A DNA stretch of 64,000 nt from positions 9,225,473 to 9,289,472 of the forward strand of contig OW203724.1 of the NCBI GenBank assembly GCA_934045075.1, read 5' to 3'. This stretch comes from Yponomeuta sedellus (lineage: Eukaryota > Arthropoda > Insecta > Lepidoptera > Yponomeutidae). Numbering within the stretch: the stretch's first letter is position 1; each line of letters begins with the position of its first letter. A model generated the notes under the pieces. It made no database searches, was not told the origin of the DNA, and saw nothing but the letters and a program-made list of their open reading frames with translations. The position numbers were made by a program, and so were the translations under genes. Below are positions 10,505 to 20,829 of the stretch, one piece after another.

Positions 10505-11430
10505 CCGATTCTACTCAACAACATTACAGTTCTCAAGGAGTTCATCGGGAGTCCAATTACAAGGTTTTACGCTAGCGGTATTCCACTAAGCACAAATGTG
10601 CCATTTAACGACCAATGAACGACATGACAGGTACCGTAGAGCTACATGGAGCCACTTTCGTATGCTCTTACAAAATTACAGTTCCTTGGTAACAGTCTGG
10701 CTGTCAAATCCGTATGCTACTCCTTATTTGACGTTTCATTGAGCTATATAACTGCATGACAGCTACCTGACAGCTGCAATATTAGTATCTTTGAACAACA
10801 GTAGCTTTTTCGGTATGATTGCTCACTGGCAGTTGTGACGAAGAAGGTTAAAAAGTATTTTTTTAATAAAATTTATACTTCTTCACTCGGTTTATGATAG
10901 CGATTATCACAAATAGTCAACAGGGCGAAGCGCAGAGTACAAGAGCGCCGAAACAGACGTCGGTTTCACGCGTTTCGGCAATCGTTCCAACAATCAGAGT
11001 TCACAAAAACCTTCCGTGTTTCCAAACATGGGTTGAGGCATTTGGCGGACGAATTAATCCCATTGATACCCCAGGAGCAGAGGCAAGTCGGGATATCCCC
11101 TATAATAAAGGTATGTTACTTACATGAGTTCAATATAAATAGTTTGAGGTGGTCGTCTCTTGGATTACTTTTTAGTAAGTTAAGTAGGTATAATCTTTCT
11201 TCTACGGACATTCATCGCCGTCTTTTCTTGTGACAGGCTCATATCAGGCCCTAGTAGGGCAAAGTGTCCTTCACAGTGTCAAGGTATTAGAATAAAAACA
11301 TATACCTACTTACTTACCTACTAGATTTCTGTGGTATGCAAAAGACCTATTTTGTAATTATGTACCTACCTAATTTCGGGACAGATAAGTAAAAATGTGT
11401 AACTTGACACTGAAACATGTGAGTGGCACT
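10505..11430. other. Left interior of the Harbinger-type element
   Basis: Non-coding as far as I can tell. A CpG-containing stretch at 10925-11100 has short open frames but no motif I recognise; the accessory Myb-like protein of Harbinger elements is not visible. Confidence 0.4.
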
Positions 11431-11708
11431 GTTAGTTAGTTAGTTAGACCTGAGATTTCCGCACTTAGCTTCATAGTTGGGCCATTGCATGTAGCAAGCG
11501 CTGAGGTACGTTAACACTTCAGACACTAGAGTTTCCTTACGATGTTTTCCTTCACCGTCGGCGAGTGGTATTGCTACTATAATTTCACAAATGTACATAA
11601 CTTAGAAAACAAAGTCATTGGTACATGCCGGGGTTTGAACCCACGAACTCCCGATTGAGAGGCCGGAGTTCTACACCGCTCCGCTACCACCGCCCTGAGT
11701 GGCACTGT
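11420..11708 (-). mobile_element. SINE (family B) with 13-bp TSD
   Basis: The element 11433-11695 is flanked by TGAGTGGCACTGT at 11420-11432 and 11696-11708. In sense (minus strand) it has a tRNA-like head ending at GTTCAAACCCCGGC, the GGCATGTACCAATGAC junction, a body with GCGAGTGGTATTGCTA in the opposite sense, and a (CTAA)n tail at 11433-11446. It was inserted after the Harbinger-type element. Confidence 0.9.
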
Positions 11709-11872
11709 ACCACACATCATTGTAGTGTTAAAAAAAATTGTCATTGCCACCTATCTACTGGAGTAGAGAGAAGTGCATCTCATCAAGTCGAAGTTATACA
11801 AGCTCAAGCATAAACGTAGAAAAGTTACTAAATAACTTGAATTCACTTTCAATTATTGTTTTTTTATTCTAG

Positions 11873-11993
11873 ACAATTCGAAATTGATGGACTGCGGGGC
11901 TGTATTGATGCCATGGCATGCATCCTTCGTGCAACACTCCGTGAAGAGCGGTTTCTCAATAGAAAGGGATACCACTCCCCACATGTTGGATTT
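11873..11993 (+). pseudogene. HARBI1-like transposase exon relic (RKGYHS)
   Basis: The reading frame gives DGLRGCIDAMACILRA followed by EERFLNRKGYHSPHVGF. Harbinger nucleases have 'G.IDGTHI' (first catalytic aspartate) and, about 20 residues on, 'NRKGYHS.NVQ'. The segment starts after a TTTTTTATTCTAG acceptor and stops at a GTAAGTA donor, so it looks like a former exon. GTHI has decayed to AMAC, so it is not functional. Confidence 0.7.
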
Positions 11994-12050
11994 GTAAGTA
12001 CCTAAGTATTGGCTAGTTTCCATGTAGCTATATAAAACACAATCCATGTA

Positions 12051-12297
12051 CAGTCTATTTATTCTTACTTGTCCAATTTAGTAAACAAGATTCTACCCGT
12101 AAACTGTAACTTTTTAGTCCAAAACTGCCATATTTCCATAAATGAAGTAACTTGGAACACTCTTTTAGATAACACGCTGCCAATTTTATAAACATAGTTC
12201 ATGAATTTGCGAGAAAATGTCTAGTTTAGGAATCTAATCTCAATTTTAAGGTTAGAATCTTGTTTACTAAATTGGACAAGTAAGAATAAATAGACTG
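12051..12297. mobile_element. TA-flanked MITE, 247 bp
   Basis: Ends in inverted repeats starting CAGTCTATTTATTCTTACTT and flanked by TA on both sides (12049-12050, 12298-12299). About 45 bp of each end pair, including GTTTACTAAATTGGACAA. A second copy with the same interior lies at 32264-32520. It sits in the putative intron between the two HARBI1-like exons. Tc1/mariner superfamily by target. Confidence 0.92.
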
Positions 12298-12320
12298 TAA
12301 TGGTATATTGCCTGTTTTAG

Positions 12321-12432
12321 ATTTGAACATTATGTGTATGCATGCCAGGACACCGTACTCTACTCATAATGCCAATCTATGGCAAAGCCACACACTCGGC
12401 CTCCACTTACATTTGAGAGAGGACTGAGAAGT
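12321..12432 (+). pseudogene. HARBI1-like transposase exon relic, second catalytic region
   Basis: After CTGTTTTAG the sequence encodes HARTPYSTHNANLWQSHTL. Harbinger nucleases have 'AR.PGSTHDA.IW..S' here, with the second catalytic aspartate in THD; the relic has THN. The reading frame does not join cleanly to the upstream exon, consistent with decay. Confidence 0.65.
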
Positions 12433-13130
12433 GGAGTAATTCACAGATTTAGGTAAGGTTTGATAATTATTGTAAAAAGCACATATTTAAAAAACAAGTT
12501 TTATTGGTTACAACCTCACTCAAATATAAAAAAAATAGAAGTAACAATACAAAATTATTTCACATAAGTACCTAAATTGTTCAAAATTAAAAAAAGGAAG
12601 TGGCTTTCAATCAAATCAAAAGATTTATTTCAAAGTAACACCAAAACTGCAAATGAGTGTGACCCTGCTCTGACTAGCTACTGTCAGTTTCGAAACCTCT
12701 GAACAAATCCCTACTAGAATTCTTCAATTTTCAGAATTTGGAAGCTGACGCCGAGAATGTCTTGTGTGCAGAGTGTTGAGCGCAGACGCCGGGACTTATT
12801 CGAGGGTGTGGCACTGTAGCAAGTTCTTGTGGAGAGGCTGTGGAGAAAGAAATGTGACTTAAGGTGCAAATCATAGTTTATTATAAGAACCAATCAGATT
12901 CTTCTTAAAATTGTGTTTATCACATGTTTTCTCAGTGTTGTAAATAAATATTTTATTATTTAAAATAATTTTATATTATTATCAATAACTTGGATTCCTG
13001 ACTTCTAACAATAGTTGATTACAAGGCATGAATTTAATGACATTATCTATGTAGCATTATTGCTATGGTACACATATGTGTAGTATAGCAATAATGCTAT
13101 GTATGGTATTGTTTGACAACTATTATTATT
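12433..13130. other. Interval with short hairpin, no gene
   Basis: 13052-13066 and 13085-13099 form a 15-bp perfect inverted repeat (TAGCATTATTGCTAT). 12640-12850 may be further decayed Harbinger coding sequence, but I find no diagnostic motif. Confidence 0.4.
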
Positions 13131-13300
13131 ATTATACTTTAAAACATAAATAATAAATTTAAGAAAATACATGTACAAAGGCGAGCTTATCTCTGTGAGA
13201 GATTTCTTCCAACAAACCTTGGGGATTCGGAGTGGAGATGTGAAACAGGTCTATGCATTTGAACAACATACACTACACACTTACACAGATAAGAAAATCC
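13130..13300 (-). repeat. LINE 3' end (GCGAGCTTATCTCT type)
   Basis: Shares CAAAGGCGAGCTTATCTCT and GAGATTTCTTCCA with 60170-60215; related sense-strand tails are at 30125-30240 and 50390-50450. In sense it reads TTGGAAGAAATCTCT... and ends at AATAAAGTATA-like sequence. This is the 3' UTR of a CR1-like LINE. Confidence 0.65.
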
Positions 13301-13474
13301 TATCAAGATAAATATCTACCCAATAAATATATAAATTATATTAATAAATTCTAATAAGTAAATGAATAAACTACATAAACCATCAAAGAAATATAAATAC
13401 ATACATATACAATACATAAGTAATAAATAACCTACTTACATAAATACCTAATAAATAACTACATAGCTTCTATA

Positions 13475-13560
13475 TATTGTCGATGTCCCAGTGGCTAACT
13501 ATGAAAACAGAGGTCATCAGTTCGATTCCCATTGGGGCTCGCTATGTATTTATAGAATTG
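13475..13560 (+). repeat. tRNA-like SINE head fragment
   Basis: GATGTCCCAGTGGCTAAC and TCAGTTCGATTCCCATTGGG resemble A- and B-box regions of a tRNA-derived promoter. The body downstream (to 13660) resembles 49750-49880 in inverted order. Probably a diverged SINE and not a working tRNA. Confidence 0.5.
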
Positions 13561-13659
13561 ACAATTTCGCTAAGTTAAAACTCGACTGTAGTGCTGTCTC
13601 TAAGAATTTCTCAGCAAAGTATTTACTGAGTGTATTTCTCAATTCAGGAACCAGCCTTT

Positions 13660-14933
13660 AGACACATACATGGCCTCAACATAACATAATACTCACTTCT
13701 GGATCCCGGACAGGTAAGCATGTATTTATATAAACGAATTTTGTTTATAAATGCAGATTGTTTCGTAGGAATCTTGGCTCTTTGCCTCCACAAGCGTGAG
13801 CCTTCCATTGGGAGTGGAAGTCAATGACCCAATCAGTGGAGACCCCTGCCATGCTGAAGATGAAGACGGTTCTCTGAAAGAAGTTATATTTGTGACTATA
13901 ATACACACATTTTAAAGAAGGATTTCTTTATCCAATGTTTATCCAATGAAGTGATCACACCTATAACTTATATAAGTTCTAACAGTTAATATTAATGTGA
14001 TGTATATATAATATTAACTGTTACCACATAGGATTGTGATATTTAGCTTCGTAAATAAGCACGAAAATTACTACATCGTGGTGGTACTAGTACCCTTTGT
14101 CTACATTCATATTGCTTGCAGTGGCTGGTTGGTGGGTAAAGTTGGGGGCGGCGGATATATAGAGAATTATTTATTGCACACCAGTAATTTACAGAGATAA
14201 ATAGTGATACATATTTTCCAGTACCATGCTGGAATCCAACGGGGTGTTATAAGGATAAGGACCACATCAATGTTTCTTTTACACTCACCAAGCCTGCATA
14301 CAAAGAAGTCTCGATAACACGACTTTCATTCGTTCGGTATTGGCTTCGTTCCTTACATTTCATGCCGATTTCGATGCTCAATTAATACACAAACACTTCA
14401 TTTTCACTTTGTACACTAACGAAAGGTTTGCTAAGAAGAGTTTAATAACTGAAACTTTATTTTAACCGACGTATGTCACAAATTAGAAATCGTCGTAGGT
14501 ACGAATTACGATGTATACTTCACACAGACTAAATTTGTCAAACTAATAGTGTTGCCAGTCTGTGCTTACCATTTAGTACGCCGGTTTGCTTGAAAAGGTA
14601 TACGGTTTGGAGTTAAAAGGTATACGATACGATATTTTAGATAAATGAAATAATTAATATTACTAACTTCGGAGCTGGAATTATTGTAGCCCGATTGTAA
14701 ATAAGCTAAAATTTTTCTGTCCACAAATTACATTCGTATTCAAAATAATATTGGATAAATAATAAAATACAACAGAATGCACTATTTGTGGAAAGACTGG
14801 AGCTTAGACTAGATCAAAAGATCTGTATCTTAGGTTTCTAGGCCTCCCGGTCTACAAAAGAACGGTATTATATTCGACGCATCATCAGCATAAGGTGTAA
14901 AGTTAGTATAAAAATTACAGATGTTTGCAAAAC
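13660..14933. other. Interval with no gene seen
   Basis: No family recognised. A small inverted repeat lies at 13987-14021 (GTTAATATTA / TAATATTAAC). Confidence 0.4.
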
Positions 14934-15027
14934 TTATATAAAAGAGACTAAAATGTACGTGTATATAACTGTGTGTGAATTTATATAAAAGAGACTAAAA
15001 TGTACGTGTATATAACTGTGTGTGCAT
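14934..15027. repeat. 47-bp tandem duplication
   Basis: TTATATAAAAGAGACTAAAA begins at 14934 and again at 14981; the two 47-bp units are almost identical. It continues into TG-rich sequence. Confidence 0.9.
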
Positions 15028-16140
15028 GTGTGTGTCTGCTCATCCCTACGACCGGCGTCTTGGATTCGGGTTTCAGCCACTGAGCAGAGGGTGTGTGAAA
15101 AAGTAGGATGAGTGTATATTTGTGCATGGTAGTGATGTGTGTTAAAAGTTTGTACTAGGAAGCATAACGGAAGGTGAGAAGTAAAATGAGCTATTATCAC
15201 ATCAATTTCAAAAATGCTGTTAATTTCTGTTTCAGTTCATATTTGGTAAGATCAAATATATTTAATCAAATATTTCGCCCAAACTTCGGTCAAGTGCGTG
15301 TCGGGCCACGCGCATCATAGGATTCCGTAGAACTACTTGCGCCTCCTTATTACAAATCTTAAAAGTTTATTTAAATTTCAATAGAATTAGTACGAAATCT
15401 TCCTTTTTTTACGTTTGTAGACTATATTGTAGACTAGTTACTAGTTTTAGACTTACTCGTTATCTTGTAAACCCTATGTAGTAAATTCCGGTTACTTTAG
15501 GACCGTACACACCATACACTTTGAACCTACATGAAATGCTGAAATATCTAATTCACACAGTGTGGAATTGGCCGTCTTATCGCTGAGAGCTATCTCTTTC
15601 AGAGAGCCTTAAGATGAATAGAATTAAAAAATAAAGAGAGTAGGTAGGCGTCTCTCTGCTGCGTATTTTGTACAGAAGTCGGATTTTACTTTTTATTTTA
15701 ATTTTTTAAAATAGACAATGTGGCTTTAATAACTATTGCATGTAGTATATTTTTTACTAAGGGAATAATAGCCACGACATTAAATTGTGTATTTTGACTT
15801 ATATTCTGGTTTAATAAGTGCAACGGTACCTTACACTTATAGGTGTTATTGGGCTATTCTACATCTGGCTCTTGATTTTTCTAGGGTTTGCTACCCTAGG
15901 AAACTACATATTTCAACTTAAATTCCGGATTTCTAGGTTCAACGTCGTAACAATGTCGAACAGACACAGAGAATGTCAATGAATACTGAATGAAAGTATT
16001 TGATGAACAAAGTGTTTCTTACATCAAAACATAACTTAATTTTTTTGCCTTAAAATTTGAAGTTCTCAATTTCCATCTCAGGGTCTTCATCAGAACATTA
16101 CCAGATTACCCTGGGACCAATTTTACGCTATATTTTCTGA
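15028..16140. other. Interval with no gene; repeat traces
   Basis: 15285-15345 contains AAGTGCGTGTCGGGCCACGC and GGATTCCGTAG, a block common in lepidopteran repeats. Otherwise I see nothing. Confidence 0.35.
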
Positions 16141-16149
16141 AACATAATA

Positions 16150-16375
16150 TGCATATTACTAATGGATGGGCCTCATTACGCCTTTTCTTCATATCTGAAA
16201 GTCTTCATCAGATCTTCACCAAATTAAAATGAAACCAATGGGATGCTAAACCTAGTCGAACAAAATAAAATTTATCCAAATCGGTTAATATTTGACGAGG
16301 ATATGCGAAAACATAGTAAAAAAAGGAATATATGCATCGAATTGATAACCTCCTCCTTTTTTTAAGTCGGTTAAA
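16150..16375. repeat. Lepidopteran repeat (GGAGGAGGTT type)
   Basis: Contains CTTCATCAGATCTTCACC, AAATCGGTTAATA and an end at AACCTCCTCCTTTTTTTAAG, a layout I know from many lepidopteran intergenic regions. Non-coding. Confidence 0.5.
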
Positions 16376-17086
16376 AATACTTTATTTTATTTATTTAGAA
16401 CTAAACACGACTTGTGCTATGCTTACTGTATGTCGTATGTTAGATATTGATATTAATGAAAAAGTCTTGCTTGAAACGTTGCGTTAGATAATTTCGGAAA
16501 CAAACCATTTTTATGACTAAAAATAGTCGAAAATGTACAGTGAGGGCGGTCGCACAAAAAGTTACTGGCGAAAGCCAAATAGTACGGTTTTTGTATTAAA
16601 ATTTACGATCTGGCAACATACTTAACAATTGATGGTCACGTGATACTGTACAGATTAGTTTGCTTGTTTTTTACGCTTGGATTTGGATAACTTCACAAAC
16701 AGCCAAATTTCTAACAAATAAATACAATTTTGATAGCTTTGTTGTGATTAAAACCCTCTAAAGATTGCGAAGTTATAAAAAACTGAAATATAAGTAATTT
16801 ATTGCAGATACAATCCTTACAAGCAACGTTTTTGTGCTCCGAATATTAAGGTAGAATTTCCAGTTCACAAAGTGGCAATACCGGTTGACCGACCGAGTAG
16901 CACAGTGAAACTGCATGAGCATGACAAGAACATGACAAGAGCATGACAAGGTTCATACAGCGACAGAGCCAGAGTAATGCATGTAAAAGGTAGTGGAATA
17001 CGGTTGTTGTAATGTCATGCGTTGGCATTACTCTTGTCATGCCATTGCTCGAACATTGTTTGTCATTTAAGAGAATCGACGCCCAG

Positions 17087-17453
17087 TTGTTTGCCGGAAG
17101 TATTTGAAGAAATACGACAAAACAACCAGCGACGCAGAATCATACTTCACCATGACAATGCCAGCTGTCATACATCACAGGAAACAAGTACATTTTTGGA
17201 TGGTCAAAAAATAGAATTGATGGGTCATTCACCGTACAGCCCTGATTTGGCTCCCAATGATTTCTATTTATTCCCAAATGTAAAGAATAAATTACGTGGT
17301 CAACGATTTTCGACCCGTGAAGATGCCGTAGATGCGTTCAAACAGCACTTTTGGGAGATACCTAAATCAGAGTGGAAAAAGTGTTTTACAATTTGGTTTC
17401 ATCGAATGCAAAAGTGTATCGATCATAGTGGAAAATACTTTGAAAAACAATAA
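17087..17453 (+). pseudogene. Mariner transposase, C-terminal third
   Basis: Resumes the mariner frame directly after the CAG duplication: CLPEVFEEIRQNNQRRRIIL, then HHDNASCHTS with the second catalytic aspartate, YSPDLAPNDFYLFPNVKNKL with the third (DD34D spacing), and RMQKCIDHSGKYFEKQ before TAA at 17451. No stop lies within this part. The remaining 65 bp lead into the right terminal inverted repeat. Confidence 0.93.
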
Positions 17454-17518
17454 AAGCATATTTAGCCATATACATTTGTTTATTTTTTCTATTCCGCATA
17501 CATAAGTAGCAGCCCTCG

Positions 17519-17600
17519 TATAGAAGATTTTTTTTGATATTGTATGGAATCAGGCGTTACTTTGCGGAAAGCCATAGGAGCATTAAAATGTGAAAATTAC
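17519..17600 (+). pseudogene. Tc1-like transposase relic, right part
   Basis: Immediately after the mariner TA the sequence reads TAGAAGATTTTTTTTGATAT. Joined to the left flank, it extends HVEMEEHKY by Y-R and a phenylalanine-rich stretch, as expected for the C-terminal end of a Tc1-type transposase, with one 1-nt shift. This shows that the mariner landed inside an older transposase gene. Confidence 0.5.
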
Positions 17601-18170
17601 ATTGCTAAGTTAATTTTCACATTTTCGCGCCAAAAAAACACCATGCGGTTAGTTAATGCACCGCCCTCCCTCTCACTTTTTCAAGCAGAAGCAAGACACG
17701 AACACACCACCGCCGACACCAATACTTGTGTGAGAAAATACGCGAAATAATAATTTTAGTTTCGTAATTCACTCGTGACGAAACAAGTGATGAAAGTGAC
17801 CCTGAAGAAATAAGTGATGTATAAAAAAATACCATTCGCATGTATTCTATTAAAGACTGTACCTTAATTGTAGATTTTTGTCGGATCTGTTTGCTTGTAC
17901 GCCGACATGTCATAATCAGTTTGATTCGGAGGGATACAGACATGTAATGCGATCATATGGATTGTACGGAGGACACTAATTTAAATAAAGAATTAAATGT
18001 TCGTGGACTAATTTGACTAACTAGTCGACCAGAATACATAGTGTTTGGTTGAAAAAATATTTCTAATATAGAATTTGACTACGGATACTCACTACTACAT
18101 ATTCAAACGACTAGTCCCGTTAATATCAGTATACTTGTTAAATAAAAACAATGTTATATTCTTTTTGTTG
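17601..18170. other. Interval with no gene seen
   Basis: No repeat family or motif recognised. Confidence 0.4.
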
Positions 18171-18171
18171 C

Positions 18172-18365
18172 ACTAACCCGTGCTAAGGACAATTTTTAAA
18201 ACCTATTTATTTAGGCTACGAATTCGACCCATGCCGGGACGCGAACCCGCGACCTCTGGCTAACTGTGCCAGCGCTCTTCCAACTGATCTAATGAGCAAT
18301 TACCGGCATCAGTGAAATTTCGAACCTCTACAATAGAGCACGGGTCAGTGCATTAAAAATAATAT
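18172..18365 (-). repeat. SINE family A, antisense head and outer tails
   Basis: Antisense tail (GCACTAACCCGTGCTAAGGA), antisense tRNA-like part (CCGGGACGCGAACCCGCGAC), then a sense tail (AGCACGGGTCAGTGCATT). Both outer ends are tail sequence facing outward. It joins the sense copy at 18366. Confidence 0.75.
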
Positions 18366-18660
18366 AATCATGTACAGCGATATCATTCCGATGTAAAACC
18401 TAACTGCAAAGTAGGTACTCGGGGCTGCAAGTGATGCAAATTACTTCAGCCAGATGTCGCTGCCTGTACGTAATACAGAGAATATTGTAAAGAGGTTCGA
18501 AATTTCACTGATGTCGGTGAGTCACCCATTAGCTCATTTGGAAAGAGCGCTGGCACGGATAGCCAGAGGTCGCGGGTTCAAATCCCGGCAGGGGTGGAAT
18601 TTTTAGCCTCTAATTAGGTTTTTAAATTGTCCTTAGCACGGGTTAGTGCATTAAAAATAA
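18366..18660 (+). mobile_element. SINE family A, sense copy with 5' body
   Basis: A 5' body (ATGTACAGCGATATCATTCC ... CAGATGTCGCTGCCTGTACG) precedes the tRNA-like part (CCCATTAGCTCATTTGGAAA as A-box region, GGTTCAAATCCC as B box) and the usual tail. The body is upstream of the internal promoter, and it is preceded by another family-A tail, as at 46263-46711. Confidence 0.8.
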
Positions 18661-18881
18661 TTTAATAATTAATTTATGCTAGTTTTGCAATGAAACATTG
18701 TCACAATCAAGATAAATATTTTTTTCAATGAATTACCAATTTCATATACGTGAAGAAGTGCAAAATCTATGGTTTTAAGCAGTTTCAAGTTAGTTATTAG
18801 GTTTCTGGGTAACGATGTTTTTAGTTTGATTAATAGTACTACTTGAATGATAGATAGATAAATCATTTATTTTTGCTTAGA

Positions 18882-18882
<1 letters not shown>

Positions 18883-18915
<33 letters not shown>
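18883..18915. repeat. (AC)n microsatellite
   Basis: About 16 AC units. Confidence 0.98.
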
Positions 18916-18917
<2 letters not shown>

Positions 18918-20091
18918 AAGCATCACATAAAAAAGTTGATTAGATAAAATAGTGATCTCATAAAAGATGTAGTTTCTATTTTTTTGTCTCTGAAACAATT
19001 TTAATTGTTTTGTTAACTGTTTTATGTACCCTGAAATATAATTAAGTCTTATTTTAAATTTTATTTTTTTTATTATTACTTACCTATAATTCATTAAACA
19101 AGTAGATATCCGTTTGAGCTAAATTATAGGTTATTCAGTTGTTAATCCATCCCAACTTGCTTGTCAATAGATAATTAAATATTATCACCATGGCGCATCT
19201 GCAGAATAAGAAAGCAACAACTGGCTAAAAACGTATTTTTCAATAAATTACCAAGTTGAAAAGTCATTTCTAGCCAGATACGTCTTTTCATTGTAATATT
19301 TCATATTTTCTCAGTATTTCTTTTTACTAAGAAGAAAAAGAGATTTTAAGTTATTTAGTACTTAATATTTATTTTAGTAAAGTTTGCGTATACGATCCGA
19401 TAGAGCAAAGTCAAATACACATTTGTGCATAAAAAATCTTATTTTTTTCATATTATTTATCGCACAGCAAGTCTTACAATTTTAAAAACACAAAACAATT
19501 TTTTTCTTCGTTTAGAGTTTTAGGTAGAAGCGTCTTTTTTCTTTATGACGGCAGATTATTAGAAAGACGGGTTAGCCAGTGCAAATTTGAATATTGATAC
19601 ATACTTATACTTATTGATATTTATTGAGCGATCTGAGTTACTTTTATTCTAAAAACATGGCCATGCTTTAATAATTTATTAAAGCATGGCCTTGCTTTAA
19701 TAAATAACTGAAAAAAAAACTTGAATCTATAAGCTCCTTTCAGCAGAAAAGTGGCTGGAGGCGAACATTTTGAATTAGAGCGCCAGGCTATTTGCACTCG
19801 AGGCGACGAACAAAAGAGTTGTTAGCTATGTGCGTACGGTATAGCGCAACGATGCAGTGTCCCTTTCTCTCACGGCCAGTCCTAATGTCGAAAAGGAAGA
19901 TGGACGATACAAACTAACAGGCTACGCACTGCACTTGATGGAGTGCAACCGTCGCCTCGGGTCGCGACATCTCACGCCCGGAACCATTCAGGCTTATGTA
20001 AATGCTTCGCAAATATCACCCAATGCCACATAAACGAAACGATGACTTTAAAGCTTTACCCAAACTTTAAATATTGTCATTATGTTAAACA
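18916..20091. other. Interval with no gene; small inverted repeats
   Basis: 19660-19700 pairs around ATGGCCATGCTTTAATAA / TTATTAAAGCATGGCC. A GC-richer patch, 19740-19990, holds inverted CTCGAGGCGAC and GTCGCCTCGGG blocks and may be a foldback, but I cannot define its ends. Confidence 0.45.
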
Positions 20092-20184
20092 CTCTAGTAG
20101 GTAATACTATTTTTATTTTTAATGCACTAACCCGTGCTAAGGAACAAATAAATAGGTTAAATAGGTTTTTAAACTCTAGTAGGT
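20092..20184 (-). mobile_element. Minimal foldback SINE (family A) with 11-bp TSD
   Basis: CTCTAGTAGGT flanks the 71-bp insert at both sides (20092-20102, 20174-20184). The insert 20103-20173 is an antisense family-A tail followed by TAAATAGGTTTTTAAA in the opposite sense. In sense orientation it begins TTTAAAAACCTATTTA, the same start as the copies at 7869, 8431 and 33252, but the whole tRNA-like middle is missing. Confidence 0.8.
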
Positions 20185-20227
20185 GTGGCATGACCAATAA
20201 ACGTGGTGTTATGTAACTTTTATAATA

Positions 20228-20560
20228 ATGCTAGCTGTGCCCCGCGGTGTTACCCGCTGTTTAACTATTTTCCCATGGGAATAAAATATTTTCCCGCAGT
20301 AAAACGCAGACGTAAAATGTCATAATATCATAAAATGTATAGTCATGAACGTTGATGAAGCGAAGGTGATCTGTCAGGATTGTGGCATGTGGCAGTCCCT
20401 GGTCTCTGCCTAACCCTCTGGGATACAGGCGTGAGGTTATGTTTGTATGTAAAACGTAGTCTATGTTAATTCAGGGTGTCAGCTAACTCCATACCAAATT
20501 TGATAAAAAAAGATAAAAAGAAGTAACAAACACTCACAAACTTTCGTCTTTATAATATTA
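20228..20560 (-). repeat. AAAGGCGAAAGTTTGT-type repeat, interrupted
   Basis: Reverse-oriented relative of 2953-3140 (GGTGTTACCCGCTGTTTA, TTCCCATGGGAATAAAATAT, ACAAACTTTCGTCTTTATAA). It is split by the LINE fragment at 20310-20449. Confidence 0.65.
20300..20459 (+). mobile_element. RTE-like LINE 3' end with TSD, nested
   Basis: The insert 20310-20449 contains GTTGATGAAGCGAAGGTGAT, TCTGCCTAACCCTCTGGGAT and ACAGGCGTGAGGTTATGT, the 3' UTR of the same LINE whose ORF end is at 41369-41551. Flanks are TAAAACGCAG (20300-20309) and TAAAACGTAG (20450-20459), a 10-bp duplication with one change. Confidence 0.8.
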
Positions 20561-20582
20561 GAGTCATGTAAATGTGATGTGA

Positions 20583-20815
20583 TGTAATGTGATAGCGTAT
20601 AAATAACATAACATCACATAACATAACATTTACATACAGGCACATACATTGCTTCTGGCCCCACACTAGGATACCCTGTGTGGTGGGACCAGAAACAACG
20701 ACATCGCAAACATGTAAAAATCCAAGACATGGGGTTTTTTTTGTCCTCAGGCGGGGTTCGAACCCGGGGCCTCTTGCATGGTAGGTAGATGCGCTACCGC
20801 TGCGCCATAGAGGTC
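20583..20815 (-). mobile_element. tRNA-derived SINE (family C)
   Basis: In sense it begins GACCTCTATGGCGCAGCGGT (A-box region), has CGGGTTCGAACCCCG (B box), then a body with CCTAGTGTGGGGCCAGAAGC and ends in a (TAACATTATG)-like tail. Copies are at 23675, 29197 and 60858. Confidence 0.85.
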
Positions 20816-20829
20816 GTCTAAGCTTCTCT

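Larger units (their letters stand above)
10501..17083. mobile_element. Harbinger-type element (6.6 kb) inside the mariner
   Basis: The mariner codon run is interrupted by DNA starting GGCCCCGATTCT and ending AGAATCGACGCC, flanked by CAG on both sides (10498-10500, 17084-17086). The ends match as inverted repeats at 10 of 12 positions. PIF/Harbinger transposons have GG-C termini and 3-bp duplications, and CWG targets are known for some (from memory, zebrafish). The interior holds decayed exons of a HARBI1-like nuclease. The terminal motif matches small MITEs at 24785 and 39876. Most of the interior is AT-rich and non-coding, with a SINE and a MITE added later. Confidence 0.7.
9643..17518 (+). 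mobile_element. Mariner element, split by a 6.6-kb insertion
   Basis: The left end (CATAGGCTGCTACTTATG, from 9643) and right end (reverse complement CGAGGGCTGCTACTTATG, to 17518) are imperfect mariner terminal inverted repeats flanked by TA at 9641-9642 and 17519-17520. Without the inserted segment 10501-17083 plus its 3-bp duplication, the element is about 1.29 kb, the usual mariner length. The transposase frame resumes exactly across the insertion. Confidence 0.92.

Noticed and set aside
10504..10618. C-terminal extension of the mariner ORF past 10500
   Set aside because: The frame is only chance read-through into the inserted element; the true mariner frame resumes at 17087.
18883..18915. 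CRISPR-like or regulatory array
   Set aside because: Simple (AC)n microsatellite; no spacer-repeat structure is present anywhere in the window.
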